From assembly GCA_947589045.1 (NCBI GenBank), contig CANQBQ010000016.1:1-53868 (forward strand): 53,868 nucleotides of DNA. Reading direction: 5' to 3'. Positions 29,860 to 40,000 of this stretch are shown here, in pieces. The position numbers were made by a program, and so were the translations under genes. The DNA comes from an uncultured Clostridia bacterium. Lineage in GTDB: Bacteria > Bacillota > Clostridia > Monoglobales > Monoglobaceae. Under the pieces are notes generated by a model. It had not been told where the DNA came from, made no database searches, and was given only the letters and a program-made list of their open reading frames with translations. How positions within the stretch are numbered: the stretch's first letter is position 1; each line of letters begins with the position of its first letter.

Positions 29860-30734
29860 AAAGGTTAAAGGTAACAACAATAATCGCACTTGCACTTGCG
29901 GCGGTACTCGGTCTTGCGTCCTGCGGCGCATCTCAGCCGAGCGGTGACACGTCGTCCGAGACGGGCAAAACGACTGCGGTTTACCGAACGATTGACGAAA
30001 TCAAGGACAGCGGCGAAATAAATATCGGCGTGTTCTCGGATAAGCACCCGTTCGGTTACGTTGACGAGAACAGCGAGTATCAGGGCTACGACGTTTACTT
30101 TGCAAGGCGTATAGGCGAGGACCTGGGCGTTAAAGTAAACTTTGTATCGACCGAGGCGGCGAACAGAACAGAGTATTTAAAGACCGGCAAGGTTGACATA
30201 ATACTTGCAAACTTTACCGTAACTCCCGAAAGAGCGGAAGAAGTTGATTTTGCGCTTCCTTATATGAACGTGTCGCTCGGAGTGGTATCGCCCGAAAGCA
30301 AGCCCATCACGTCGCTTGACGAATGGAACGCAGACGACGAAATGATTGTAATTTCCGGCACGACGGCGGAGACGTATCTCACGCAGAACTATCCGAACAT
30401 AAAGCTCCAGAAGTACGACACTTACGCAAACGCAAAGAGCGCGCTTGAAAACGGCACCGCGGCGGCGTGGGCTAACGACAACACCGAGGTAATAGCGTAC
30501 TCGCTTTCGACGACGGGCTATACTGTCGGTATTCCGTCGCTCGGAAGTAAAGACACCATCGCTCCGGCGGTTTCCAAGGGCAACGAAACGGTGCTCAACT
30601 GGTTAAACGACGAAATAACTTCGCTCGGAGAGGAAGAGTTCTTCCACAAGGACTACGAGGAAACGCTCACGGATACATACGGACTCGATTATGAGGAGGA
30701 GCTTGTAATAGAGGGCGGCGTTCCCGCGGAATAA
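29856..30734 (+). CDS. Polar amino acid binding lipoprotein (SBP family 3)
   Basis: The extracellular receptor of this importer. A signal peptide with lipobox LASC (Cys23) shows it is anchored to the membrane. The mature part has the family 3 pattern: INIGVFSDKHPFGYVDE, GYDVYFARRIGEDLG, and KVDIILANFTVTPERAEEVDFALPY (residues about 110-134). The ligand cannot be read from the sequence; the ANFTVTPER form is frequent in glutamine, glutamate and cystine binders. It overlaps the ATPase gene by 4 nt and is the last gene of the operon. Confidence 0.93.
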   Translation: MKRLKVTTIIALALAAVLGLASCGASQPSGDTSSETGKTTAVYRTIDEIKDSGEINIGVFSDKHPFGYVDENSEYQGYDVYFARRIGEDLGVKVNFVSTEAANRTEYLKTGKVDIILANFTVTPERAEEVDFALPYMNVSLGVVSPESKPITSLDEWNADDEMIVISGTTAETYLTQNYPNIKLQKYDTYANAKSALENGTAAAWANDNTEVIAYSLSTTGYTVGIPSLGSKDTIAPAVSKGNETVLNWLNDEITSLGEEEFFHKDYEETLTDTYGLDYEEELVIEGGVPAE

Positions 30735-30760
30735 TCGCGAATTTATTTTAATATGTAAAA

Positions 30761-30803
30761 ACGCGGCAAATGCACCAACGCTTTGCCGCGTCTGTTATTT
30801 TTT
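30761..30803 (+). terminator. Terminator of the amino acid ABC operon
   Basis: ACGCGGCAAA (30761-30770) pairs perfectly with TTTGCCGCGT (30782-30791), 11-nt loop, then a T-rich tail to 30803. Confidence 0.88.
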
Positions 30804-30848
30804 GCAATTTTAAAGTCGCAAAAGGCACGTTATTCGGCGCGAATTTAT

Positions 30849-30877
30849 TTGCAGGGGACAATATTATATGATACAAT
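30849..30877 (+). promoter_or_regulatory. Promoter of the protease-SLH gene
   Basis: TTGCAG (30849-30854), 17-nt spacer, TACAAT (30872-30877); transcript start near 30884, which is the first base of the longest frame, so the downstream ATG at 30923 must be used. Confidence 0.6.
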
Positions 30878-30922
30878 TATATTGTGTTTGGTTTTATAAA
30901 ATTCAGGAGGAGCACGATAATT

Positions 30923-33900
30923 ATGAAGCATCTTAAAAAAGTTTTGTCAATAGTTTTGGCGTTTGCCATGCTTGCGCCGACGGTACCGGCGTTCGCTTCC
31001 GATTTGGAGGACGACGCGGCGGAGAGCGCGGCTCGCAGACTTATTGCGAGTCAAAAATATTTCTACAACCCTTCAGGCGTGAGTATCTCGTCGGAGGGCG
31101 AATACCCCGAGACGTTCGATTTGCGGAGCGCGAATTTTGACGGAAGCGGAGAGCCAAAGAATTACGTCACGCCGGTAAAGAGTCAGGGCTACTTCGGCAC
31201 ATGCTGGGGATTTGCGGCAACCGCCGCGGCGGAGACGAGTATTCTGACCGATCTCGGAATGTCGTATGATGAAATGAATATTGATTTATCCGAGCATCAT
31301 GTCGCGTGGTTCGCAAATGTGGCTCTGCCCGAGGACGGCAGTGAACAGGGCGGAGAGGGCGTGTATTTTATTGACCCGCCCGAAACCAGCAGGGATATTT
31401 TGGACTACGGCGGCGGCTCTACCGCCGCGACGTCGGTGTATTCGGCGGGAGTAGGTCCTATGCCGGAGTATATGTTTCCCTATCGCGGCAAGGAGGGCAA
31501 TATAATATACATAAATCCCGAAACGGGCAGAACCTCCAAAACCCAAAAAGAAGGCTATGAACCCTATCGTTACAGCCCGAATGATGATTGGAGTCTTGAC
31601 GAAGCAGACCGTTTCGGGCAGGTATATCCGCTTGAGGAAAGCTTTTTGCTCCCGTCTCCGGCTCAGTTTGAATACGACGAGACTGAGGAGAAATATAAAT
31701 ACGTCTATAATCAGGCAGGAACAGACGCGATAAAAGAGCAGCTTATGAACGGCCGCCCTGTATGTATCTCATTTTTCGCCGATACGTCTGTTGCGTCGGA
31801 GATGGACGAACACCACTATATAAATCCCGCCACATGGGCACATTATGTGCCGCTGAGCGTCAATGAAGACAGTGAAAACGGCGAATCGACAAACCACGTC
31901 GTAACGATAGTCGGCTGGGACGACAACTTCTCAAAGAAAAACTTCTTTGCGGAGCCTCCCGGAGACGGAGCGTGGATAGTAAAGAACAGCTGGGGCAGTG
32001 ATGAGAGTGAATTTCCGAATAAAGACGATTGGGGTGACCACGGATATTTCTATATCTCATATTACGACCATACAATATCAAATCCGGAGGCGCTTGATTT
32101 CGACGTTACTCCCGACAAGACCGGCGGCTCTTATTACAGCTTTAAGTATGACTATATGCCTGTTTCCGCATCGTACAAGAATAATGTCTTTGACGCTCCC
32201 GCGTCAATGTCGAATGTATTTGAAAACGGAGATATGGACGTAACGGCAAAAACACTGACGTTTTACACCGAGCTTCCGGGAACCGAAACCACATTCGAGA
32301 TGTATATGCTGAGCGACCAAAGCGAGTCTCCTACCGACGGAGAGCTTCTGGCGAGCGGAACAAAAACGTATAAGTACGGCGGTTATCACCGCTTTGATTT
32401 GGAAGAGCCGGTTTACATACCCGCAAACGCGCGGTATTCGGTTGTCGTAACAAACAAGACCGCTGACGGCAAATATGAGATTATAAGTCAGGAGTACCCG
32501 TCCGAGCTGAGCGCAAAAACAGACAAGGTTACATACGGCTCCAACACAGATTATGCGAAGGGCGTTGTGAACAAGGGCGAGAGTTTCATCAAAACCACAA
32601 ACGAAAACAGCGAAGCCGAATGGGCTGACTGGGGAGAGACAAGCGCGGCGGCTAATGAAATAAGCTGTAAATTCCTTGAAGAGTTGGGATTTATGAGCGC
32701 GCTTGCGCAAACCGAAGACGCTTTTGAAGCGTATAATAACGCCTCCGATGCGTATTATGAGGCTCACCCCGAGGACGACAGTGAGGTAATTCCGGAGGAA
32801 CTGCGAGACGTTTACGCAGACTGGCAACGGAAGGCCCTTATGCTGAAAGTGATGAAGATAATGATTAAGAACGGGCTTGCGGCTATATTAAATCCTGAAT
32901 ATGCGGAAACTTTCAGCAACGCGGCTTTCTACGCAAGGGACAACTTCCCGATAACCGTTATCGCGGACGTTGCGAAAAAAGACCATATTCTCTACTACGA
33001 CAGCGCGACAAGTCAGCTTTACTCGAAGATGGACTATGACACAAAGGAATTCTCCGAGCCGATAGACTTCCCGGGCGCAATTTGCGAGGGCAACAAGCTC
33101 ACGCTTACCTCGGATTTTCAGTTTGTGACGACGGCGAAGGACGGACTGTTCATAGACGGCAACACGACGCTCTACGTTCCCAAAGGCGAAAGCCCGTCGA
33201 TAGTGAGTGCCGCCGACGGATTTAAGGGTGACGATAAACTTGATGAGTACACCGGTATATTTGCCGCAGACGGCAGCACGATAGACATAGACGGCAGCCT
33301 GACAGTACGCTCGGGCACGGGAACGGACGCTTCCGGCCGTGCCATTCTCTCGGACGGCGACATTACGATAACCGGAGACGGAAGTCTCGAAGCGATATGC
33401 GGAAACACGGAGCACGACGAGACGGCAGAGCCTATGAGGGCGGACTCAATAGGAATATATGTGTACGGTGATTTGGATATATCGGTTGCCGACGCCCGCT
33501 TCATCGGCGGCGACGCTTACGGAATGAGTATAGGCATAGCGACAGATGAGGCACATTCCGTGACCGTAGGCGGAGGAGCTTCGGTTGTGGCACAAAGCGG
33601 CGCAACTTTGGGAGACGAAGAGTTCTACGATGATTTTTACAGTCTCGCCTGCAATACAAGCTATGTCACCGTTAAGGATAATTCGAGCTTTATCGCCTCG
33701 GCCTCGGCGACAGACAAAAACGAGAAAGGCAACTACGGATTGTCATTACTGTGCGGCGACATTTACGGCGACGGCAACATATATAACTGCAAAATCACAC
33801 TCTCAAACAACAGCTCGCTCATATTAAACGCCGACGGCTCAGAGCGCAGTTTCGGTATTTTTAGCGGGGAAAATATGCCGATACCCGTAGAAACAGACAA

Positions 33901-36778
33901 CACCTGCACGTTTATTGCCGCGGGAAAAACGAAAGCGTCGCATTACGCCGAGCTTGCAGGAGTTACGGCAACGTCGCAGGACGGTCATATTCTGGCGTAC
34001 ACCAAAGGCACGGACGGCTTGACAAACAGCTATGTTGACACGGACGGAAATATAGCACAATATATCGCATTTAAAAAGGCCGAGGACGTCTCCGAGGGTG
34101 ACAAGATACTCTACTTCGACGGCGAAACGGGCAAGCTGTATTCAAAGTACGACTTTCACACCGGCGAAATGTCCGACCCTGTCGAAGTACCCGGCGCAAT
34201 ATGCGAGAAGAATAAGCTGACGCTCACCTCGGAGTTCCGTTTTGTCACAGCACACGAGGACGGACTGTATTTAAGCGACGGTTCAACGCTTTACGTTCCG
34301 GAGGGCGAGACTCCGTATATCCAAAGTGCCGCCGCAGGATTTACCCGAACCGATACAAGTATTTGCGCGTCGGGAATAAACGTGGTCGGCGACTTAATGC
34401 TTGACATAGACGGCACTCTTACGGTAATCGCAGGCGATGGAGTAAACATTGACAGCTTTGGCGTTGCCTGCGAAGGCAATCTGACAATAACGGGAAACGG
34501 CACTCTCAACGCCTTCGGAGGAAACACCTCGCATGACGAATCGGTACAGGACGGCGAGACAGCCTCAGCCGGCATACTCGCCTATAAAAATATCGATATA
34601 TCAAACGCGGAGGTCAACGCCTACGGCGGAGATGCGTATGACGACAGCGAAGGAATAGAGACGTGGCCGGGTGGTTCCCTGACAATAAGCGGCGGCGCGC
34701 AGGTTAAGGCGGAAGGCGGCTCAAGCGCCGATACAACATTTCAGAGTGCGGCTATCGGCTGTGAGGTCAGCGAAATCGTCATAAAGGACCATTCAAGCCT
34801 GACCGCCTCGGCAGTCAGCAATAAGGGAATACTTAACGTAGGACTTAATATGAATAGTGATGCTGCCGATGATAACGGCACAACATATAATGGCAGAATT
34901 AAGCTTGAAAACAACAGTTCTCTCTCGGTAAGGGCATTAAACTCGGAATATAATTACGGTATTTATCAGGCCAACGGACCGTTCGATGGTCCCATAAAAA
35001 CGGAAATGGACGATACCTGCACCTTTACCTCAGACGCGGGCGTGGCGGGACTTGCCCAACTTGAAGGAGTAACGGCAATGTCCGGGGAAAATGTCGTGAC
35101 GTTTGACAGCGAAGAGGGATGTTACACGGACGCTGACGGAAAGCTCGCTACGAGTTTGACGTTCCGCCCGAAGGCGTCTTCAAGACCCGGCAGGGGCGGC
35201 GGAGGAGGCTTTAGCTCCGCGGCTCCGACTGCTACTCCGACCGCGGCGCCGACAGACGCGCCGCAGGCAACTCCTGCTCCCGAAGCGACAAAACCGTCGG
35301 GAACAGGCGCGCTTCCGTTTACCGACGTTAATGCGGGAGACTGGTTCTATGACGCGGTAAAGGCGGCTTATGACAAGGGCGTTATAAACGGCGTGAGCGA
35401 TACCGAATTTGCGCCTGACGAGGAACTCACGCGCGGAATGTTGGTTACCATAATCGGACGCGCGGACGGCTTCACTCAGTCAATCGGAGCTTTGCCCGGC
35501 GACGTCGATATGAACCAATATTACGCGCCGTATATCGCGTGGGCTGCCGCAAACGGCATAGTGAACGGCTTTGAGGACGGCACGTTCAGACCCGACGATG
35601 CCGTGACGCGTGAGCAGACCGCGGCGATACTTTACAGGTATATGCAGTATAAGGGCGCAGACGTGTCGGTCGGTGAGAACACCAATATATTGAGCTATAC
35701 CGATGCAAACGAGATAAGCGAATACGCGGTTTCCGCCATACAGTGGGCGTGCGGAGCGGGAGTTATAAACGGCTATCCCGACGGCACTCTCGCGCCGACG
35801 GCGGGCATAACCCGCGCCGAGTTCGCTATGATGATAGACGGACTTGACTCCGAAGCCGCCTATGATGAGGATAATGTCGATTATTCGGATATGTCAAACT
35901 GGGCGTATTTTGAAAGCGACGATACAGGCAAAGCCGCTGACGTATTCTTTGTATGCCCGACGGTTTATATGGGAAAGAATGGTATACATAATATGGAACT
36001 GAGCGACGAAAAAACCAAGGCGAGCTTCCTCGGCGCGACAAATATGGAAAAGGGAATTTATGACGACGACAGCCGTTTTTTCGCGCCGTATTACAGGCAG
36101 GCGGCGCTCGACGTTTATGAAATGGACGGGAGCGAGTCGGAGCAGTACCTCGAATATGCCTATCGGGACGTTAAAGCCGCGTTTGAATACTATTGCAAAA
36201 ACTGCAACGACGGCAGACCTATAATATTGGCGGGATTTTCCCAAGGCGCGGATATGTGCATAAGGCTTATGAGGGATTATTTCTCGGATGCCGATATGAA
36301 AGACAGGCTTGTGGCGTGTTACGCCGTGGGCTGGCGTTTGACGGAGGACGAGACGGCGAAATATCCGCAAATCGTACCCGCAACGGGCGAAAGCGACACG
36401 GGGGTTGTAATATCGTTTACCTGCGAGGCGGAGGATATTGACAATTCGATAATTATTCCCAAGGGCGAAAAGTCCTTTGCGATAAATCCCCTGAACTGGA
36501 AAACGGACGGCACTCCCGCCGACAAGAATTTGAACCTCGGAGCCTGCTTTACCGATTACGACGGAAACATTAAAAACGAGGTGTCCAAGCTGACGGGCGC
36601 GTACATAGACGGTACGCGCGGCGCTTTGAAGGTCACCGACGTTACTCCCGAGGAATATCCGCCCGGACTTGACGTTTTCCAAAGCGGAGTATATCACCTC
36701 TACGACTATCAATTCTTTTACCGCAATCTTGAAGAAAACGTGAAAACAAGACTTGAAGCATATGAGGCGCATAAGTAA
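30923..36778 (+). CDS. Giant multidomain surface protein: C1 protease, lectin-like, repeat units, SLH triplet, DUF3089-like hydrolase
   Basis: 1951 aa. Residues 1-25 are a signal peptide (cleavage after VPAFA). Residues 61-395 are a papain-like (C1) protease with oxyanion Gln88, Cys94 (SQGYFGTCWGF), His325 (TNHVVTIVGWD) and Asn355 (VKNSWG). Residues 403-590 resemble the lectin-like domain that follows such proteases in Firmicutes. Residues 687-1052 and 1060-1416 are two copies of a beta-helix-like unit shared with the next gene. A Gly-rich then Thr/Pro-rich linker (1418-1460) leads to three SLH domains (1464-1513, 1526-1578, 1592-1641). Residues 1653-1951 form an alpha/beta-hydrolase-like domain of the DUF3089 type, nucleophile elbow GFSQG (Ser1773), candidate His1925. 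No propeptide inhibitor is obvious before the protease. AGGAGG lies 12 nt before the ATG. The protein should be bound to the cell wall by SLH and work outside the cell; substrates are unknown. Confidence 0.9.
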   Translation: MKHLKKVLSIVLAFAMLAPTVPAFASDLEDDAAESAARRLIASQKYFYNPSGVSISSEGEYPETFDLRSANFDGSGEPKNYVTPVKSQGYFGTCWGFAATAAAETSILTDLGMSYDEMNIDLSEHHVAWFANVALPEDGSEQGGEGVYFIDPPETSRDILDYGGGSTAATSVYSAGVGPMPEYMFPYRGKEGNIIYINPETGRTSKTQKEGYEPYRYSPNDDWSLDEADRFGQVYPLEESFLLPSPAQFEYDETEEKYKYVYNQAGTDAIKEQLMNGRPVCISFFADTSVASEMDEHHYINPATWAHYVPLSVNEDSENGESTNHVVTIVGWDDNFSKKNFFAEPPGDGAWIVKNSWGSDESEFPNKDDWGDHGYFYISYYDHTISNPEALDFDVTPDKTGGSYYSFKYDYMPVSASYKNNVFDAPASMSNVFENGDMDVTAKTLTFYTELPGTETTFEMYMLSDQSESPTDGELLASGTKTYKYGGYHRFDLEEPVYIPANARYSVVVTNKTADGKYEIISQEYPSELSAKTDKVTYGSNTDYAKGVVNKGESFIKTTNENSEAEWADWGETSAAANEISCKFLEELGFMSALAQTEDAFEAYNNASDAYYEAHPEDDSEVIPEELRDVYADWQRKALMLKVMKIMIKNGLAAILNPEYAETFSNAAFYARDNFPITVIADVAKKDHILYYDSATSQLYSKMDYDTKEFSEPIDFPGAICEGNKLTLTSDFQFVTTAKDGLFIDGNTTLYVPKGESPSIVSAADGFKGDDKLDEYTGIFAADGSTIDIDGSLTVRSGTGTDASGRAILSDGDITITGDGSLEAICGNTEHDETAEPMRADSIGIYVYGDLDISVADARFIGGDAYGMSIGIATDEAHSVTVGGGASVVAQSGATLGDEEFYDDFYSLACNTSYVTVKDNSSFIASASATDKNEKGNYGLSLLCGDIYGDGNIYNCKITLSNNSSLILNADGSERSFGIFSGENMPIPVETDNTCTFIAAGKTKASHYAELAGVTATSQDGHILAYTKGTDGLTNSYVDTDGNIAQYIAFKKAEDVSEGDKILYFDGETGKLYSKYDFHTGEMSDPVEVPGAICEKNKLTLTSEFRFVTAHEDGLYLSDGSTLYVPEGETPYIQSAAAGFTRTDTSICASGINVVGDLMLDIDGTLTVIAGDGVNIDSFGVACEGNLTITGNGTLNAFGGNTSHDESVQDGETASAGILAYKNIDISNAEVNAYGGDAYDDSEGIETWPGGSLTISGGAQVKAEGGSSADTTFQSAAIGCEVSEIVIKDHSSLTASAVSNKGILNVGLNMNSDAADDNGTTYNGRIKLENNSSLSVRALNSEYNYGIYQANGPFDGPIKTEMDDTCTFTSDAGVAGLAQLEGVTAMSGENVVTFDSEEGCYTDADGKLATSLTFRPKASSRPGRGGGGGFSSAAPTATPTAAPTDAPQATPAPEATKPSGTGALPFTDVNAGDWFYDAVKAAYDKGVINGVSDTEFAPDEELTRGMLVTIIGRADGFTQSIGALPGDVDMNQYYAPYIAWAAANGIVNGFEDGTFRPDDAVTREQTAAILYRYMQYKGADVSVGENTNILSYTDANEISEYAVSAIQWACGAGVINGYPDGTLAPTAGITRAEFAMMIDGLDSEAAYDEDNVDYSDMSNWAYFESDDTGKAADVFFVCPTVYMGKNGIHNMELSDEKTKASFLGATNMEKGIYDDDSRFFAPYYRQAALDVYEMDGSESEQYLEYAYRDVKAAFEYYCKNCNDGRPIILAGFSQGADMCIRLMRDYFSDADMKDRLVACYAVGWRLTEDETAKYPQIVPATGESDTGVVISFTCEAEDIDNSIIIPKGEKSFAINPLNWKTDGTPADKNLNLGACFTDYDGNIKNEVSKLTGAYIDGTRGALKVTDVTPEEYPPGLDVFQSGVYHLYDYQFFYRNLEENVKTRLEAYEAHK
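32981..35170 (+). repeat. Two tandem copies of a ~350-residue repeat unit (first SLH protein)
   Basis: Copies at 32981-34078 and 34100-35170. Each opens with an about 80-residue segment built around LYYDSATSQLYSK or LYFDGETGKLYSK, then PGAIC, KLTLTS.F.FVT, DGL and TLYVP.GE.P. Each continues with about 270 residues of short Asp/Gly/Asn-rich beta repeats and ends with a CTF...AGV(T)A...YTDADGK-like strand set. Confidence 0.85.
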
Positions 36779-36838
36779 GACAAAAAAATAATTGGTTTTC
36801 CGAATTTTTGCGATATGCGTTTAAAGTAAAATAAAAAT

Positions 36839-36870
36839 CGGAGCGTGCCGTGCAGTGCGCTCCGTTTTTT
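36839..36870 (+). terminator. Terminator of the protease-SLH gene
   Basis: CGGAGCG (36839-36845) pairs with CGCTCCG (36858-36864), extended by three inner pairs, followed by TTTTTT (36865-36870). Confidence 0.9.
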
Positions 36871-36935
36871 ATAGCCGTAAGCAAGATTTTGGATTTTTCG
36901 AGACACGAAACGTGCGTTTTTTGACATAAACAGAT

Positions 36936-36964
36936 TTGAATTTAAGTTAAAAGTATGTTAAAAT
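36936..36964 (+). promoter_or_regulatory. Promoter of the second SLH gene operon
   Basis: TTGAAT (36936-36941), 17-nt spacer, TAAAAT (36959-36964). A TTGACA at 36921-36926 lies just upstream but has no good -10 at standard spacing. Confidence 0.65.
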
Positions 36965-37023
36965 AATAAAGTAATGTGCTTTTCATTAAAAATAATTGCA
37001 AAACAGCAAACGGAGGATATGTT

Positions 37024-40000
37024 ATGAAACACGCAAAAAAACTCTTATCTTTATTTTTAGCATTGGCTATGACGGCATCAATCTCACCTCTGATGACATT
37101 TGCCGCGCCGACGATGCGTCCGTTTATAAACGGGCTGTCTTCGGAATACAAGGGCGGTATCGACGAAATTCACTGGGGCGATACCGACTGGGGCGCGTTT
37201 GGGGACGTTGACTGGACAGGCGCTGCGGACAAGACGGCAGACGAACTGGCGGCGACGCTTGAGAGCGAGGATATAAACGTTCTGAATCTCGGCGATAAGC
37301 AGCTGGTATTCAGTGAGACGGACGAGGTGTTCGAATTGACGGAAAATTTGGGCGGCATAACGATCGAAGGCGAAGTGATAAAATTTCCCGAGGGCGACAT
37401 GGCGTTAATTACGTCGGCAGATACGGATATTTGGTTACAGTCCGACGCCGAAATCAGCATTCCGGATAATTCGTCCGTACTGATAATCAATGTGTCACAG
37501 GAAAGCGAAAGCTCAAATATTTTCGGCAGTAATTTTAATTTGACAATAAACACGAATAACAGCGGTAATCTGGCTGCGGTAAATCTTCACGCCACAGAGT
37601 CAAGCTTCGGTATTATAGCGGACAGTCTGAGCATTTGCGGAGGCGGAGTTGTCGCGGCGGTAAGCGGAGAAGCGCCGACGGCTTCCGCCGGCATATTCGC
37701 TTACAGCTCGATAAGTGTAAATAAAGCAGTGCTTATAGGCACGTGTTTGACAAGAGACGCTCAACAGTGCGTGGGTATCGAAATACAGGATCAATCTTCC
37801 GACATTTTATCCGCGAACTGCGTTTTATCCGCCGAGGACGGTGCTCTTGTGATTGGCGTGGGCGGCGAGTCATCTCTGCTCTCACGTGGAATACTGACCA
37901 ACAGTATATCGGCGAAAAACGGCTCGGAAATTTACGCCTACGGCGGCAATGTGCCGGGTAATGACGGCGATCCCGACAACGATATGCGCACCATAGGTCT
38001 CGAAATTATGGAGGGGACAAACAAAAGAAAAATAACCGTTGATAACGGCAGCGCGATTTACGCGCGCGCCGGAAACGGCGAATACGGATACGGCATAGCG
38101 GAATATTACCACAACTATGGCGAGGAGGACGCCTCAGCCATAGAATACGGCGGTGTGGAGTTCGTCGTTGACGAGAGCGAAAACGCCGAACCGTCGGAAA
38201 TAATCGCGGCAGGCAACAACGACGCTTATCATCAGCGGCGCGTATATAATGTCGGAATCAGCAAAACACAGTACAAAGATCCGACGGGTAACGTGACCGT
38301 AATGGGAAGCCGCAAATCAGACGGCAGCAACGCGATTGTGACGTATTTTAATTCCCGTGAGCACAAGTATATGTACGCTTACCATACAAGCGTAGACTAT
38401 TTAAAAATCACACGCGGAGAAGTAGCCGACTACTATCTTTTATATAAGCCCGATGAAGGAGCGTTATATAAAAATAACGGCGAAAAGCTCGAAAACTTCC
38501 CCGGCGCAATATGCGAAGGCGATACCCTTACGCTTACGAATGACTTTCACTTTGAAACCAACCGCGAAATTGGACTGTATCTGTTTCCCGGCACAACGCT
38601 TGTGGTTCCTGAGGGCGTAACAGCAAGCGTAATGAGCGGTGATAATCCGGATAATATGAACTCCACAGCTCTTGTGTACAACGGCGACTGCAATCTTGAA
38701 ATTGACGGCTTATTTACCGCGACAAGCAGAAGTGCGCGTACGGGGAGCAGCGGCATTCTCGGCGGCGGTGGTACACTGTCCATATCCGGAAAAGGAAAAC
38801 TGTACGCGACAGGCGGGGATGTGATCGACGCATCGGCTCCGACTGTGATTTCGGCGGGTATATGCTCAGACGGCGATATAAGCATACGCGGTACAGCCGT
38901 AAGAGCATATTCAAGATATGTTTCACTCAAGCCTCAGGAAGAGGGAACGGAGTCCCAAAACGGAATGAGCGTAGGCATGTTTGTCGACAGAGTTTTTGCC
39001 GGTGACGGCGCGGATGTGCACGCCGAAGGCGAAGGCGGCGGAGAGGATGTAATGACATACGGCTGTATTGCAAAAGATGTCACGTCGGAAGGGAGCAATT
39101 TTGGGGCATACGTCACCGAAGATTCTTATTGCGACCTTTCCGCGGGGCTTGCGCTGAAACAAAACGCAATATCTTTGAACGCCTTTGAAGGCGGTAAAAT
39201 CGACTGTGAATCTCTTAATTATGCTTCTGCGGAAGCATTCGGATTATGCGAGCAAGACTCGACGGAGGAGAGCGATCCCGTTTTGATTTTTGTTGACGGT
39301 GACGGGTCGGCTATTAAATTTTTAGGAGTGGGTGCTGCCGTAAAGCTGCGGAACGAGCCTGTGGGAAGCTATACCGTGAAAGGCAGTCAGGCGGATGGCA
39401 GCGTTAAATTTGATAAGGATCAAGCGGGTTACGTTCGCTCTGACGGCTTGCCGGTTAACACTGTGGAGTTCACAACCACACCGATAGCCGACTATGGCAT
39501 ATATTATGACTCCGAGGCGGGATTTCGCAAAAACAATAAGGACGGCGAGGCACTTTCCGACGAGGAGCTCCCCAAAGGAATGAGCGCGGACGGCAGCGTT
39601 CTCACCCTTGACAATGTTGTGTTCGAGTCAAGCAGCAGCGTCGCCCTCAGGATCGGAGAAGGCGTTACGGTAAAGGTGCCCGAAGGCAAGACTTCCGGCT
39701 TAGGGGCGTCTCCGACTGCCGAGTCCGAAATGACCTTCGCGCTGGTCGGAGAAGGCGGCAACACTTTGGAAATTGACGGAGGCTTGCTCGCCGCAGCTTA
39801 CGGCTTCGGCGACAGCGCCACTAATGTTGCAGGCATATTCTCATATGATGATATGACGATAAAGGGCTCGGGAGATGTTACAGCATATGAAAAAAACGGC
39901 ACGGGTTACTCATACGGAATGATGTCGAACAAAAATTTCATTTTTGATGGCACGATCAACGTATCCGCCTTCTCTGTCGCTCCCGAGGTCAGAGAGAATA

